Source of the DNA: Pseudoips prasinana
Taxonomy: Eukaryota; Arthropoda; Insecta; Lepidoptera; Nolidae
DNA: 64,000 bases
Direction of reading: 5' to 3'
Assembly (NCBI GenBank): GCA_951640165.1
Contig: OX621252.1
Span: forward strand, 2,388,501-2,452,500
Each line of letters opens with the position of its first letter. The first letter of the stretch is position 1. Shown here in pieces: positions 22,201 through 34,200 of this stretch. The position numbers and the translations under genes are program-made. Below the pieces are notes generated by a model. The model did not search any database, was not told where the DNA came from, and was given only the letters and a program-made list of their open reading frames with translations.

Positions 22201-25200
22201 GTAATCTCTACACCACCTAAGGTCGACTGGGAGAAAATGCCTATGGCATTAAATGTAGTGAAATAAATAAAAAAATATTATGTCAAGAAAGTAAAATCAA
22301 TATCTGGAGTAGTTTATTATTCAGATCTTGTAGCAACGAGGAACAAATTCCGTACGGTTAAGCGCTTTAGCCATACCTACTATTGGAATCAAATCCAACA
22401 ACTCACTTGATAGGACCCTTAAGTTCTACCCTCGGTGCTTTTGCAGCTGACCTCTCTAGTTGCATATATATTATTTACAATTCTGTCTCAGATGTAATTT
22501 CTGAGTATGTGAAGTTACCTTATTGTGGTGCCTGACTTGTATCTGCTGTATGTGCGTGCGGCGCCGGCTCAGGTCGGCGAGCACTCGGGCCGAGTGGCTC
22601 TCGGGGCACACCACCTCCAGCGACATCACCGGCTCCAGCAGCATGGAGCCGGCCTCTTCGAATACCTGGAAACCGTCAGATGTTGCTGAATCGAGGAAAA
22701 GCTAAATATTTTTACCATTATCCTGAAAAGGGAATCTTATGGAGTGAGTCCGGAAAGTAGTATATTATGTAGTACGATCGGCCCGGTACGAGCTTTGCTA
22801 CGTATAAGGCATAGTAATTAAAAAAATGGTTATTAAGTTCATTTATTCAAACAAAAAAATATTTTATATTGCTACAAGATGTTGATTTTACACTTTTTCA
22901 AGACTTTTTTTAAATTTCCTCTACGTACAAACTTTTCCTGGACTTCCACGAATAATTCATGACCAAAATTAGCCAAATCGGTAGAGGTGTTGTTGAGTTA
23001 TAACATTACAACGAAAAGTGGCATTGATTTTTATATATATAGATATCAGTTATTTTGTTTCCATAGGACTGTGCCATACTAATTGTACCAAGATACATAT
23101 CTAAAGGAGACGGGGATTTCTGGGCCTGACTGTAATAAGTTGAGATATAGTTTCAAAAAGCGTTATATTTTTCTATTTCTAACTGTAAAAAATTTACCCA
23201 ATTTACAATCTGGAAAACGAGAAATCTCAAAATAAGTTTAAATCACGGATTAAATTGGTTGTTGATTTCTATAATCGATTAACGTTAATGAGTTCAAACA
23301 ATGTAATATAAAAACTCTTGCACCAGACACCAGATAAACGATTTAATCATAATAATTATTAAATACATTAACATAATGTCAACAGTAAAAAATAAAATAT
23401 CAACAAAATAAATAGAAATCATAATATCGGTTATCGTTCAAATCGATTTATTAGTTATTGGCTACTATATTTTTAATCTATGCTGACAGTGACTGGTGAC
23501 AGATTTTGAATCCTAATCTATGATCGGTCACTCGGTTCTCGTATCGTTTAGTGCGTGTGTGATTTGAGTATTTTTTTTTTTCTTAGGCAGGAGCACTACC
23601 AACTAGGCTACGGTGACCATCAATATGAATAAACAACAAAATCATCGTTACCTTTCGAAGGCATTGCGCTACGGATGCCGTGATGACGGAGTCGGACGTG
23701 CCGCGCCCGAGCTCGAACCAGTGCAGTGTCACCTGCACGTCCACCACCTATATACAGATGCATAATATACAAGATGTAACATAAATAGTGAACGAAAGTT
23801 AAAAAGCCTAATTTATCTATGAAACTGAAGATAGCTCAAGACTAAAAGTAGCACACCAATTGCTAAATAAGTCGGAAAGTTTTATTTGTTTTATATATAT
23901 AATTCAGTATAACTGCATGGATTGGATTGGAGAATGAGCACTGTTGCTTGAGATACAGGCGTCAAGCCTAGTTCAGGTGCAGATGTAAATTGTTAATTAG
24001 ACCTAAGTACTTACTGAATAAAGATATTATTATTATTATAACTTTTTATTAATACTTAATAATGTAAAAAAATGTTTCAGCTTAGCATATTTTAACTAAA
24101 AATAAAATCATAATTAATAATAAAATCTGTAACCTATACAATATTACAAAAGAACAATGAGAAAGCGCCATCTGTTGGTAATAGACTACGAATGAGATTG
24201 AACCGTTGTCAAAAGATGGCGTGACAGGGCTTAGACTTATTCAGAACTACTTATTGACTATGTAAGGGTCGGTTCATATCTGAATGATGATGCGTCGAGC
24301 GTATCATCGGTCGCGTCTATTCGGTCGAATGGGTCGGTTCATATCAAACGGAAAATGCGTCGAGCGTATCATCCGTCCTGCCACTAGTCAGTTTCTACGT
24401 TTAGCATCTACAGAGCGGTTGTGTTGTGTGATATTGAATTTTAAAATGAAGCCTATCCAAATAATTGCTATTTGGGAGGCTTCAGAATAAGACCGAAAAA
24501 GGAAACGTCGATATTGGGTGCATCCTTTAAATACTAAAAGAATATCAAGTGGCCAATTTAATTGTCTATATGCAACGTTAAGAAACTATCCTACAAAATT
24601 TATTCAGTATTACCGCATGTCCATAGAATCTTTTGATGAACTCCTTAAGATTGTGAAATGTTTCATAACTAAATATGATACGAAATTTCGTTGTGCCATT
24701 ACTCCTGAAGAAAGACATTGAGGTAAGATATTATAGGTAGATACAGGTAAGTTGTATAGTAATAACTGCTTTTGTTCTTGACATTAGTATTTTAATATTA
24801 TTGACATGTATATTAAAATGATACAAAAATCCAAAATCAACCAATTTTTAAATAAACGTAAGGGATTAACTCTGCATTAATGCTTCAATATCTTCTTCAA
24901 TTGAAACCTGCGAGGTCGCTGATTGTGGTGAGTCCGTATAGTAGTCAGTTGTATAGTAACCGGTGTGTTCAAACTGAGAAGTCTGCGGCAATGACAGACG
25001 ACCTTGTTCGTAATTACCTTGATCGGACTGGATGTTACATTGTTGCACTGTACTTGTTGTAGAAAATCTATATTTTTTTACCAAATTCATAATATCTAAA
25101 CGGAAGTCAAAATTTTGTGCTTCAGACATTTTTTTCATCTGGGGAAGTAACGACAGCAAAAACTGTTTATCTGAATCACTAGCATCTTGTGAAGATTTCT

Positions 25201-28200
25201 CCATACTGTTAATTAATGACCTCTGAAACATTGTCATACTCTGGTCTTTGCGACTGGCACGTTTGGAACTGAAATTTGACGATTCGCTTCCAGTCTCTTG
25301 TAGCTGGTTCTCTTCACCACTTGTTTCATAAAATTCAGCTTCTATATTACTAGTTGTAGGGCGCATTTCTCTTAACACATCTAAGAAACGAAGCATTTCT
25401 ACGTATGGCGTTTTCCTCTTCTTTGCAGCAGCAGAACTTCCACTGCGAACATTGTTCTCTTCTTTTTTCTCTCTAACATAGTAGTCACGGAGATGTTTCC
25501 ATTTTTTCTGGAGGTCAATAACTGAAATAGAAATGGTACATGATTATTAAAAAATGGAATAATTATTTAATTTAGTAGGTTATAGATTAGTTAATGATTA
25601 ATTAAGTTTTATTTATTTCCAGATATTTATCAACTGGAATGAGTTTTAAAACATTATCCCTGGACTTCCTGACGGGAGTATCTACAATATCCGGAATAAT
25701 TAAAGAATGTTGCAAAGTGATATGGATGACGCTGCGAGAAACAGACATGCTTTGCCCGAATGAAGAAATGTGGTTAAATATAGCTGATCAATTTTATGAA
25801 AAAACTAATTTCCCAAACTGTGTTGGAGCAGTAGATGGGAAACATATTCGCATAAGAGCTCCGAATCTTAGTGGTTCCCAATATTTTAACTATAAAAAAA
25901 TCTTTTCTATTGTTCTTATGGCTATTTCAGATGCAAATTACTATTTTGTAGCCATTGACGTTGGTGCTTATGGCAAAGATGCTGATAGCAACGTTTTTAA
26001 ACAATCAATTATGGGTAAAAAAATTTTAGAAAATGACTTCAATATTCCAGGAAACAAAACTTTACCAAATTATCATGGACCCACAAAACCATTTGTATTA
26101 GTTGGAGATGAAGCGTTTCCTTTACAGAAAAATATAATGCGGCCGTATCCTAGTGGCAATATTGATAGAGAAAAACGAATTTTTAATTATAGACTCAGTC
26201 GAGCGCGTAGATGTGTTGAGTGTTCATTTGGATTATTGTGCAATAAGTGGAGAGTACTTCACACTGCTATTCTTACCGAACTCGATTTGGCTATGGAGAT
26301 AGTGAAGGCTGCTTGTATACTTCATAATTTTGTTCTTCGACGAAGAGACAGCTATCTTAATGAAATTCAAATATGCCACTTACAGACTTTACCCACAGCA
26401 ACATCAACTAGAATAACGACTGCCACCAATAATAGGGATTTTTTAAAACAATATTTTTGTAACGAAGGAATATATAATACCAATATATAATAAGACCAAT
26501 TTATATAAGAATACTAATAATAAAATAAATTAACTTACGTGATTCATTTTTCTTTTTTGTATCATATGTCTCCCACTCAACTATTAATATTTCTCCAATT
26601 TCCTCCGAAGCCCGTCTCTTGGCTTGTCGGTCGCTATATGATTTTTCTTTTATGTTCTATAGACATATTTTATTTTGCACTTCCGTGATAAATCGTTCTG
26701 TATCGAACATTTTCAAAAAACTTGGAACGGCCTGTACACAAACGATCTCTGCTAATGTTACGCCTAGTCTGTATGCATCAATCAAAATACACGTAGAGCG
26801 TGGCGCGCGCGACGTTGCCGCTCTTACGTCGACCGATAATGCGTTGACGGAAACGGAATAGACGCTGTACCAGGGCCCCTTCACTCGGCCATACCTACGG
26901 TGATAACTACCTGCACTTTCGCGCGCCTTGGCAGTGGCGTAGCCCAGAGGGTGTCGCCGACCGCTCGCGCGCAGCGCCATACGCCACGGATTAAAAAGTA
27001 CTGGCAGCTCTCTACTTCTAATATATAAAATTCTCGTGTCACAGTTTTCGTTGCCATACTCCTCCGAAACGGTTTAACCGATTTTGATGAAATTTTTTGT
27101 GCTTATCCGGTATCTATGAGAATCGGCCAACATCTATTTTTCATCCCCCTAAATGTTAGGGGTAGTCCACCCCTAAATTTATTTTTTAGACAAAATTTCT
27201 AATTTCTATAGGGTAGGGGTAGGGTAGGGTAGGGTAGGGGTAGGGTAGGGGTAGGGTAGGGGTAGGGTAGGAGTAGGGTAGGAGTAGGGTAGGGTAGAGG
27301 TAGGGTCGGGGTAAGGTAGGGGTAGGGTACTGGTAGGGTAGGGGTAGGATTCGTCTCGAACGAAGTCGTGACGGGTCATCTAGGAAATTATTTACATGGC
27401 AAAACAACGTTTGCCGGGTCAGCTAGTAATACTATAAATATTGAACAACAAAAATGTCTCATCATCACAAATCTGGTGCTAGGTATTTTTCATTTGCATG
27501 TTTGTCAAAAAAAGGGGACACGGTTTTATCAGTTTTTACATTACCTACAGTAGCGGAAAGGTTAGAGCAAATTATTATTTTAAATACCAAAGTAGGGATT
27601 TTGTAGGTGTTCATTATTTATAATTAGATTCGAAATAATGTGTTTTCAGTCGTATAGACTCTAGTTTTAACGTTTTTGTTGGCCAAGATAGTTTTTAATT
27701 TTTAAAAGAATTGGTATGAGTTTCAAACATGTAAGATAATTACGAGAGCAACTTGAAAATGTGATTTTCTATTGTCGAGATATTTTAACGATTTTGGTGT
27801 CAAATGAAAGATCTTGGTCTAAAACCATTTTATTCGTTTGAGTCATGCCAATCGGTCCACGCGTTTAGGAGATATTTATGAATTAGTATAGTAAAGTTCG
27901 TCGAGCCAGCTTAAATAACCTAGCAAAACTATCAAATTTGTAAAAATTTACCGTGTAATCATACGGATCCAACATAAGATTGATTATGTGGTTAATAAGT
28001 ATACAGACGATGAATAGGTATCACAGTAACGGCGGCAAGCCGGCATCCCTACGCCAGGACACTCCGTGTCCGCCCGCGACAGTGTAATGCGTTAGAAGAG
28101 AGCAGCAGCGTTTAGGTGAATATCGCGGTAGGCACTGATCGCGTATGCAAGCTGAATTGCACTTAGTTGCTTAGTAGCAAGAGTCGCTATTTCTATAAAT

Positions 28201-31200
28201 TGTTCCGCGAAGAGCCGCTTCTGTACGTAAGTTTATTCTGTGGCTGTACGCTCGACGCACCAACGTATCACCGGTTGAGTGTGAACGGTCGAGTGTTTTT
28301 CTATACATTTGTCAGTTCTGGCGTTACGCGACCGATAATACGCGACGCATATTCCGTTAGATATGAACCGACCCTAAATGTTTACAATTAGGTTAAATAA
28401 TTTGGTTAGATGTTTTTTTTTAATATATAGAAATAGAAATATTTATTTGTCAATGTAGGTAAATTTTACATATAGGTGTTACATTGGTTATAATAGGTCG
28501 CTACATTGTACCCACAGGCATACAAATTTTAATAACTTATTGTACATAATCTTAATCTAATTTTAACTATATTGACTTACACTAAACAATCCCACACTTA
28601 CATAAAACTTAGAGCACAAAACAAAACAAAATTAAAACAATAACATCAAATAGACTAATCAGACTTATGTTCCATAAACTCAGTTATAGAGTAAAAACAT
28701 TTTTTAATTAGGAACTCTTTGAAGACTTTTTTAAAAGTGCTTAATTTTAAATCTCTGATATCTTTGGGAATTTTGTTATAAATCGTTGGAGCCATTTGGT
28801 ATACGCTTTTTTTACAGAGAGCTGTATTACATTTATCTATACTAAGAATATTTGATTCTCTCTTCCTTAACCTAATATCTGCAGGGTCTCTAATATGAAA
28901 TAAATGCGGATTATTTTTGACAAATACTGCTATCTCATATACATATAAACTAGGAAACGTAAGTAATTTTAAATTTTTAAAATGTTTATTACAACTATCT
29001 CTTGAATGTAAATTACATATTGCACGAATACATTTCTTTTGTGCTAGGAACACTAAATTTTTATCGGTGCAATTTCCCCAGAACACTATTCCATACCTTA
29101 TGATTGATTCCACATAACTATGATAGGCAACGAGTATCGTTTCATGATTTACATGCTTAGAAAGCTTGTGAAGCGCATAGGCGAAACTGTTTACTTTCTT
29201 ACATAATTCCTCTATGTGTAATTTCCAAGATAGTTTACAATCTATAGTTAATCCTAGGAATTTGGTGTAATCTTTTTTTGCAATTGATACTCTTTCATAT
29301 ACAATGTTTAACGGATCGTGGTATTGTCGTTGATTGAATTGCATGATATGAGTTTTATCTAGATTAATTTTTAAATTATTATGTTTTAGCCATTCTATTG
29401 TTTTCTTTAGCGTGTTATTTACTTCCTGTTCATGATCATAAGATTTATCAGATTTTATGACTATTGTGCTATCATCAGCAAACAATATGGTTGGGTGAAT
29501 CACATTTTTTGGGAGGTCGTTAATGTAAATTAAAAATAATAAAGGTCCGAGCACACTTCCTTGGGGTACTCCGTACTTCACCGTTCTATATTTTGACCTG
29601 TGTTTAATTTCCCGTTTAGTTTTAATGTTAATATTTACAATTTCTGTGTACTGCTGGCGGTTACTTAAATAAGATTTTAATAGATCAAGACATTTACCAC
29701 GTATTCCATACCTAGACAGTTTGTCGACTAAGATTTTATGATCAACATAATCGAACGCCTTGGTCATGTCCATATACAAGGCGCATATAGGTACCTTATT
29801 ATCTACACTGTGCATAATTTGTTTAAGAAAGTCGAAAATGGCTACATTTATTGACTTATTTTTTCTAAAACCTTTTTGTGCCGGGACTAATATATTTTTG
29901 TTCTCCAAAAAGTTGTAAAGACGATTGTAGATTGCTTTTTCAATAATTTTAGAAAATATGGGAATTAGTGCTACCGGTCTATAGTTTGTTATAAGGGTTT
30001 TATCCCCTTTTTTATAAAGTGGCTTAATAATGGATACCTTCAATTGCTCTGGGTATATTCCCGTTTCAAAACATAGATTTATAATATAACTAAGTGGATA
30101 ACAAATAATATTATGTACTCTTTTTATTATATTTGTTGTTAGATCATCATTACCCGTACTTTTTGTGGACTTTAGTGAGCGTATTATTTTTGAACCTTCA
30201 TCTGGCGTAGTTGGACAGAGATAAAGAGAGTCCGTAACTCTATCTATTTTTGGTAATTTTATATCATTGTTTGGGGTAATTTGATCTACATAGAAGTCAT
30301 TGAATGCATTACAGATATCTTCAGTATTAGTAACTTCTTTGTTATTATAAATAATTTTTGTTAAAGGTTCACGTGGCAGCTGGACTTTGTTATTATTTAT
30401 TATTTGCCAAGTAGCTCTGCTCTTATTGTTAGAAGTATTTATATAATGATTATTTTGTGCATATTTTGTTAATCTTATAATTTTTTTATATCGTTTTGTG
30501 TATGAGATGTACTTGTATTTATTATCATCAGTTTTTACTTTACGATATTGCCATAATAGTTTACGTTTAATTTTACTACACTCTTTTATACCTCGTGACA
30601 TCCATTTTTGTTTTTTATTTATGGTTTTAGTAATAATTTTCTTGGGGAAGCAAAGGTCATAAAACAATTTAAATGTATCTAATAGGTAGTTATAAGCTAA
30701 ATTAGGATCAATACACTCATAAATTTCACTAAAGCTAAGGCTCCTTATACACTCTATAAACTTTTCTACATATTCTTGTGAATAATCGCGAATTTCTATT
30801 TTCCAAGAATGTAAAGCACACGTTTTTTTACATTGCATTTTAATATTTGAGCAGTGTGATCCGATAATGCTGTCTCTATTATTTCACCTTTTTTGCTATG
30901 ACTATTATGCAGGATATTGTCTATGCATGTACCGCTAGACAATCGCGTTGGTTCTTTAAATAGTATTTTTAAGTTAAATCCAGCAACCGTACTGAGAAAT
31001 CTTTTAGTGGCTACATCATTTTTCAATATATTTATATTAAAGTCTCCACATATTATAATAGTTTTGTTATTGTTTCCACGAGTAATGCAAATAAGTAAAT
31101 TTTCTAACATTTCAAAAAATAGTTCTAAATAAATTTTAATGTTTTGACACTTTGGTACCCTATAAATACAATATATATTTTTTTTATTACGAACTGTCAA

Positions 31201-34200
31201 TAACTTGAGGCAAAACAATATATTCTTACTGTGCTTAGTTCCTATCCAGTATAATTATATATGTATATACGATTTAATGAATTTACTTATTAAGAAACTG
31301 TACGTTACATAAAATGTACAGTGGCGGACTTAATGCCATAGGTATTTTGTATCAGAATCAGAATCTTTATTTGTTAACATAGGTCAAATTACAACAAGTT
31401 GTGAGATGTTACAGACAGGCAGATTCTCTATGTTATGCCAAGAGGCGTACAAATACTGTATTTAATTAACATTAATGAATACTTTAACTTATAATATTAC
31501 AGACACATTATTGTTGTTGTTGTTTTTAATTATTAATTGCTGCATTATTATTATTTGCTATTGTTAATAATAATTAATTTACGACATCTAGCCCATGCAG
31601 ATTATGTAAGACGGTATTAGCGTCTTACATAATCTTCAGTTTGTTAAATTAATGAAACATTGACTTGATTTGTATAAATTCGAAACTTAACTCCACCATG
31701 TGGTGGCAGATTACGGACATAAGACCAGATATCCAGTAGTTCATGGGTTCGATTCTCACCTGCACTTAATCATCCGAATGACGCCCAATGCTGGACAAAG
31801 GCCAATAGATTTCCACAAAGGATTTTTGTCCATAATTTAAAGTGATATGCCATAATCGCCATTTCACAGACGGGATGGCGAACGTAGTACGATCATTATA
31901 CATAGAGAGACGCTGCTGCTCGTTCGCTCGTTCTCTGGGAAATATTCACTCGGGATGATTCCTACCCCCCCCCCCCCCCCCCGGCATGACATGGGGTGTT
32001 GATATTCCTTGCCGTCAGCCAGCAACAGCAACTCAAATTTCTCACCCTCACTTAATTTTAAACATGATATAATAATTTATATATATATAGTGAATATTGT
32101 AGGCCACATACCGGGCACCCCAACTTGGGCCCGTGCAGGAGCGCGGAGCTGACGCCCTGCCGGATGGCCTGCAGGTGGCGCGGGTGCAGGTGGGACAGGT
32201 TGGCGGCACTCTCGCCGCTTTTATCTAATCTAAAACAAGCACAATTATAAACAATGAAAGCTTATACTGATTCAGTCTAGAATAATACGGATGTGACCAA
32301 TTGGAAGAGGAGTCAGTGGCCCGCTTTCGGTGCCAGAATGATAATAGCCCATTTTCCATAAAAAATATTCGAACTAAAGGATATGCCATAATCTCTTCCT
32401 TTTCCAATCGCCTAAGTTGTTCGTCACGAATGAGAGAATGTAAGTGTTACCCCCTATAGACAATATACAATAACAACTCCGTAAACTTACTTTAATATCT
32501 TGTCTTGTGGAACTCTCTCACAGTGCTGGCAGACATGACCAGCTAGCCCATCTGCCAGGCGCCGCCTACCTTCTGGTTCGTCACGTACATGTAAGTGGCG
32601 CCCCCTTTAGATAATATAATATACATACTAACCAAACTTACTTTAATATCTTGTCTTGTGGAACTCTCTTCACAGTGCTCGCAGACATGGCCAGCTTGCA
32701 CATTTGCCAGGCGCCGCCTACCTTCTGGTTCGTCACATACATGTAAGTGGCACCCCCTATAGATAATATGCTATACATACGCAGTCAATTTACTTTAATA
32801 TCTTGTCTTGCGGAACTCCCTTCACAGTGCTGGCAGACATTATAAGTTTGCACATCTGCCAGGCGCCACCTATCTTCCTGTCCGTCACGTACATTGTAAG
32901 TGGCACCCCCTATAGATAACATACTATACATACTCAGTCAACTTACTTTAATATCTTGTCTTGCGGAACTCCCTTCACAGTGCTGGCAGACATTATAAGT
33001 TTGCACATCTGCCAGGCGCCACCTATCTTCCTGTCCGTCACGTACATTGTAAGTGGCACCCCCTATAGATAACATACTATACATACTCAGTCAACTTACT
33101 TTAATATCTTGTCTTGCGGAACTCCCTTCACAGTGCTGGCAGACATTATAAGCTTGCACATCTGCCGGGCGCCGCCTATCTTCCTGTCCGTCACGTGCGT
33201 GAGTTTGGCGCCCCCCACCAAGCACTCTCTGTACGCGATCTGAAGTGGGCCCAGTTCGACATCGATTTTGTATTCACGTATGATGCGTTCTTTGATTATT
33301 TCGAGGTGTAATTCACCCATGCCTAGAGGTAATAAAATTTAAGTTATTATTTTGGCTTATATATATGGCTTATGGCTTGGCTTGGCTTAGTAAAAAAAAA
33401 CTACAAAATCAATGTAAAAATAATTTTTAATAAAAAATTTTGGAAGATATTAAAAATTAATCGTAAACCGGCGGTCTTATCATAGTCAGCGATGTCTTAC
33501 AAACCCTTTTGGTAACTAGAAGCAAGTAAAAAAAAACAAGAGAACAGTAGTGTAGCAAATTTAAGTAAAAATAGAAATTATATTTATTGAATAAACTACA
33601 TACAATACATACTTTGTAACATAAACATACATAAATGCCTAATAACTAATCTAACAATGAAGTTGAGAGGGAGATATAAGTTAGTGAAGATAGAAAGAGA
33701 GAATTACGTTTTGTATACAGTAGGTGCAAGAGAGAGGTGCAAACACATATTTTCTGTGTCTCTATCGCTCATAGCCACGTTCCGTATATCTGTGTTTTAC
33801 TTCAGTCGTGTGGTCTAAAGTACTATATAAAATAGTTGTAGTAAAATGAATAACCTCCTTCTTTTGCAATCGGTTCAAAGCAGGTTATTTTTATATTAGG
33901 TCTTTACCTATGAAATTGCCGTTCTGCAGTACTGGCCATTTCAAATCAAAATAATTTTTGTTTGGCTAAGAATTCTAATTTCAAATTAATTTTATTTTAA
34001 AAACATGGATTCTTTTTTCCAAAAGTAGTCATTTCTTTATTGATTAGTGTTACATTTTCATCGCATTTCAATCTTTTTCGTCATCATGGATACGTTAAAA
34101 ATTCGAGTAATTATGGAATATGAGTACCGTCGTGGCAGCAACGCGGCACAAGCGGCACGCAACATCAACGACGTTTACGGAGCTAACACTACAAACCAAC

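Larger units (their letters stand above)
26871..28242. mobile_element. Non-autonomous element with 7-bp TSD, copy 1 (contains a Helitron)
   Basis: Inserted in the Harbinger element. GCTGTAC is found at 26864-26870 and 28243-28249. One end reads CAGGGCCCCTTCACTCGGCC, the other TTATTCTGTG. A second copy at 51993-52900 has its own 7-bp duplication GTATAGG, which confirms both ends. Without the Helitron it is about 960 bp. No coding capacity. Superfamily unassigned; duplications of 7 bp occur in P-like and Dada elements. Confidence 0.75.
24266..28374 (+). mobile_element. PIF/Harbinger DNA transposon with two genes and nested insertions
   Basis: TIR GGGTCGGTTCATATCT is bordered by TAA on both sides (24263-24265 and 28375-28377), the 3-bp TWA duplication of PIF/Harbinger. 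The left TIR is itself followed by a second partial copy (about 24330). It contains a DDE transposase on plus and a MADF/BESS protein on minus, the usual two-protein set. Removing the insertion at 26871-28242 and its 7-bp duplication leaves about 2.7 kb, a normal length. Confidence 0.92.
28425..31255 (-). mobile_element. CR1-like LINE, 5'-truncated
   Basis: Minus-strand LINE with the end of an endonuclease, a full reverse transcriptase and a short 3' UTR (28425-28654) ending in AATATTTCTATTTC-like repeats rather than a long poly(A), as in CR1-group elements. It lies in GFM2 intron 12. Confidence 0.8.

Noticed and set aside
27208..27352. Interstitial telomere
   Set aside because: The insect unit is TTAGG; here the unit is GGGTA/GGGGTA and it lies within a Helitron.
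27186..27407. Pro/Thr/Tyr-rich protein on the minus strand
   Set aside because: It is the translation of the GGGTA minisatellite.
32490..33095. Mutually exclusive alternative exons of GFM2
   Set aside because: The copies lack the first half of exon 11. The only AG candidate (CTATAG) gives a frame that stops within a few codons when joined to the phase 2 donor, and the implied intron is about 45 nt.
33114..33311. Plus-strand frame over exon 11
   Set aside because: Antisense shadow of the EF-G domain IV coding sequence.
34047..34085. Upstream Met as the mariner transposase start
   Set aside because: The 13 added residues are not part of the family; the Met at 34086 g​ives the usual length.
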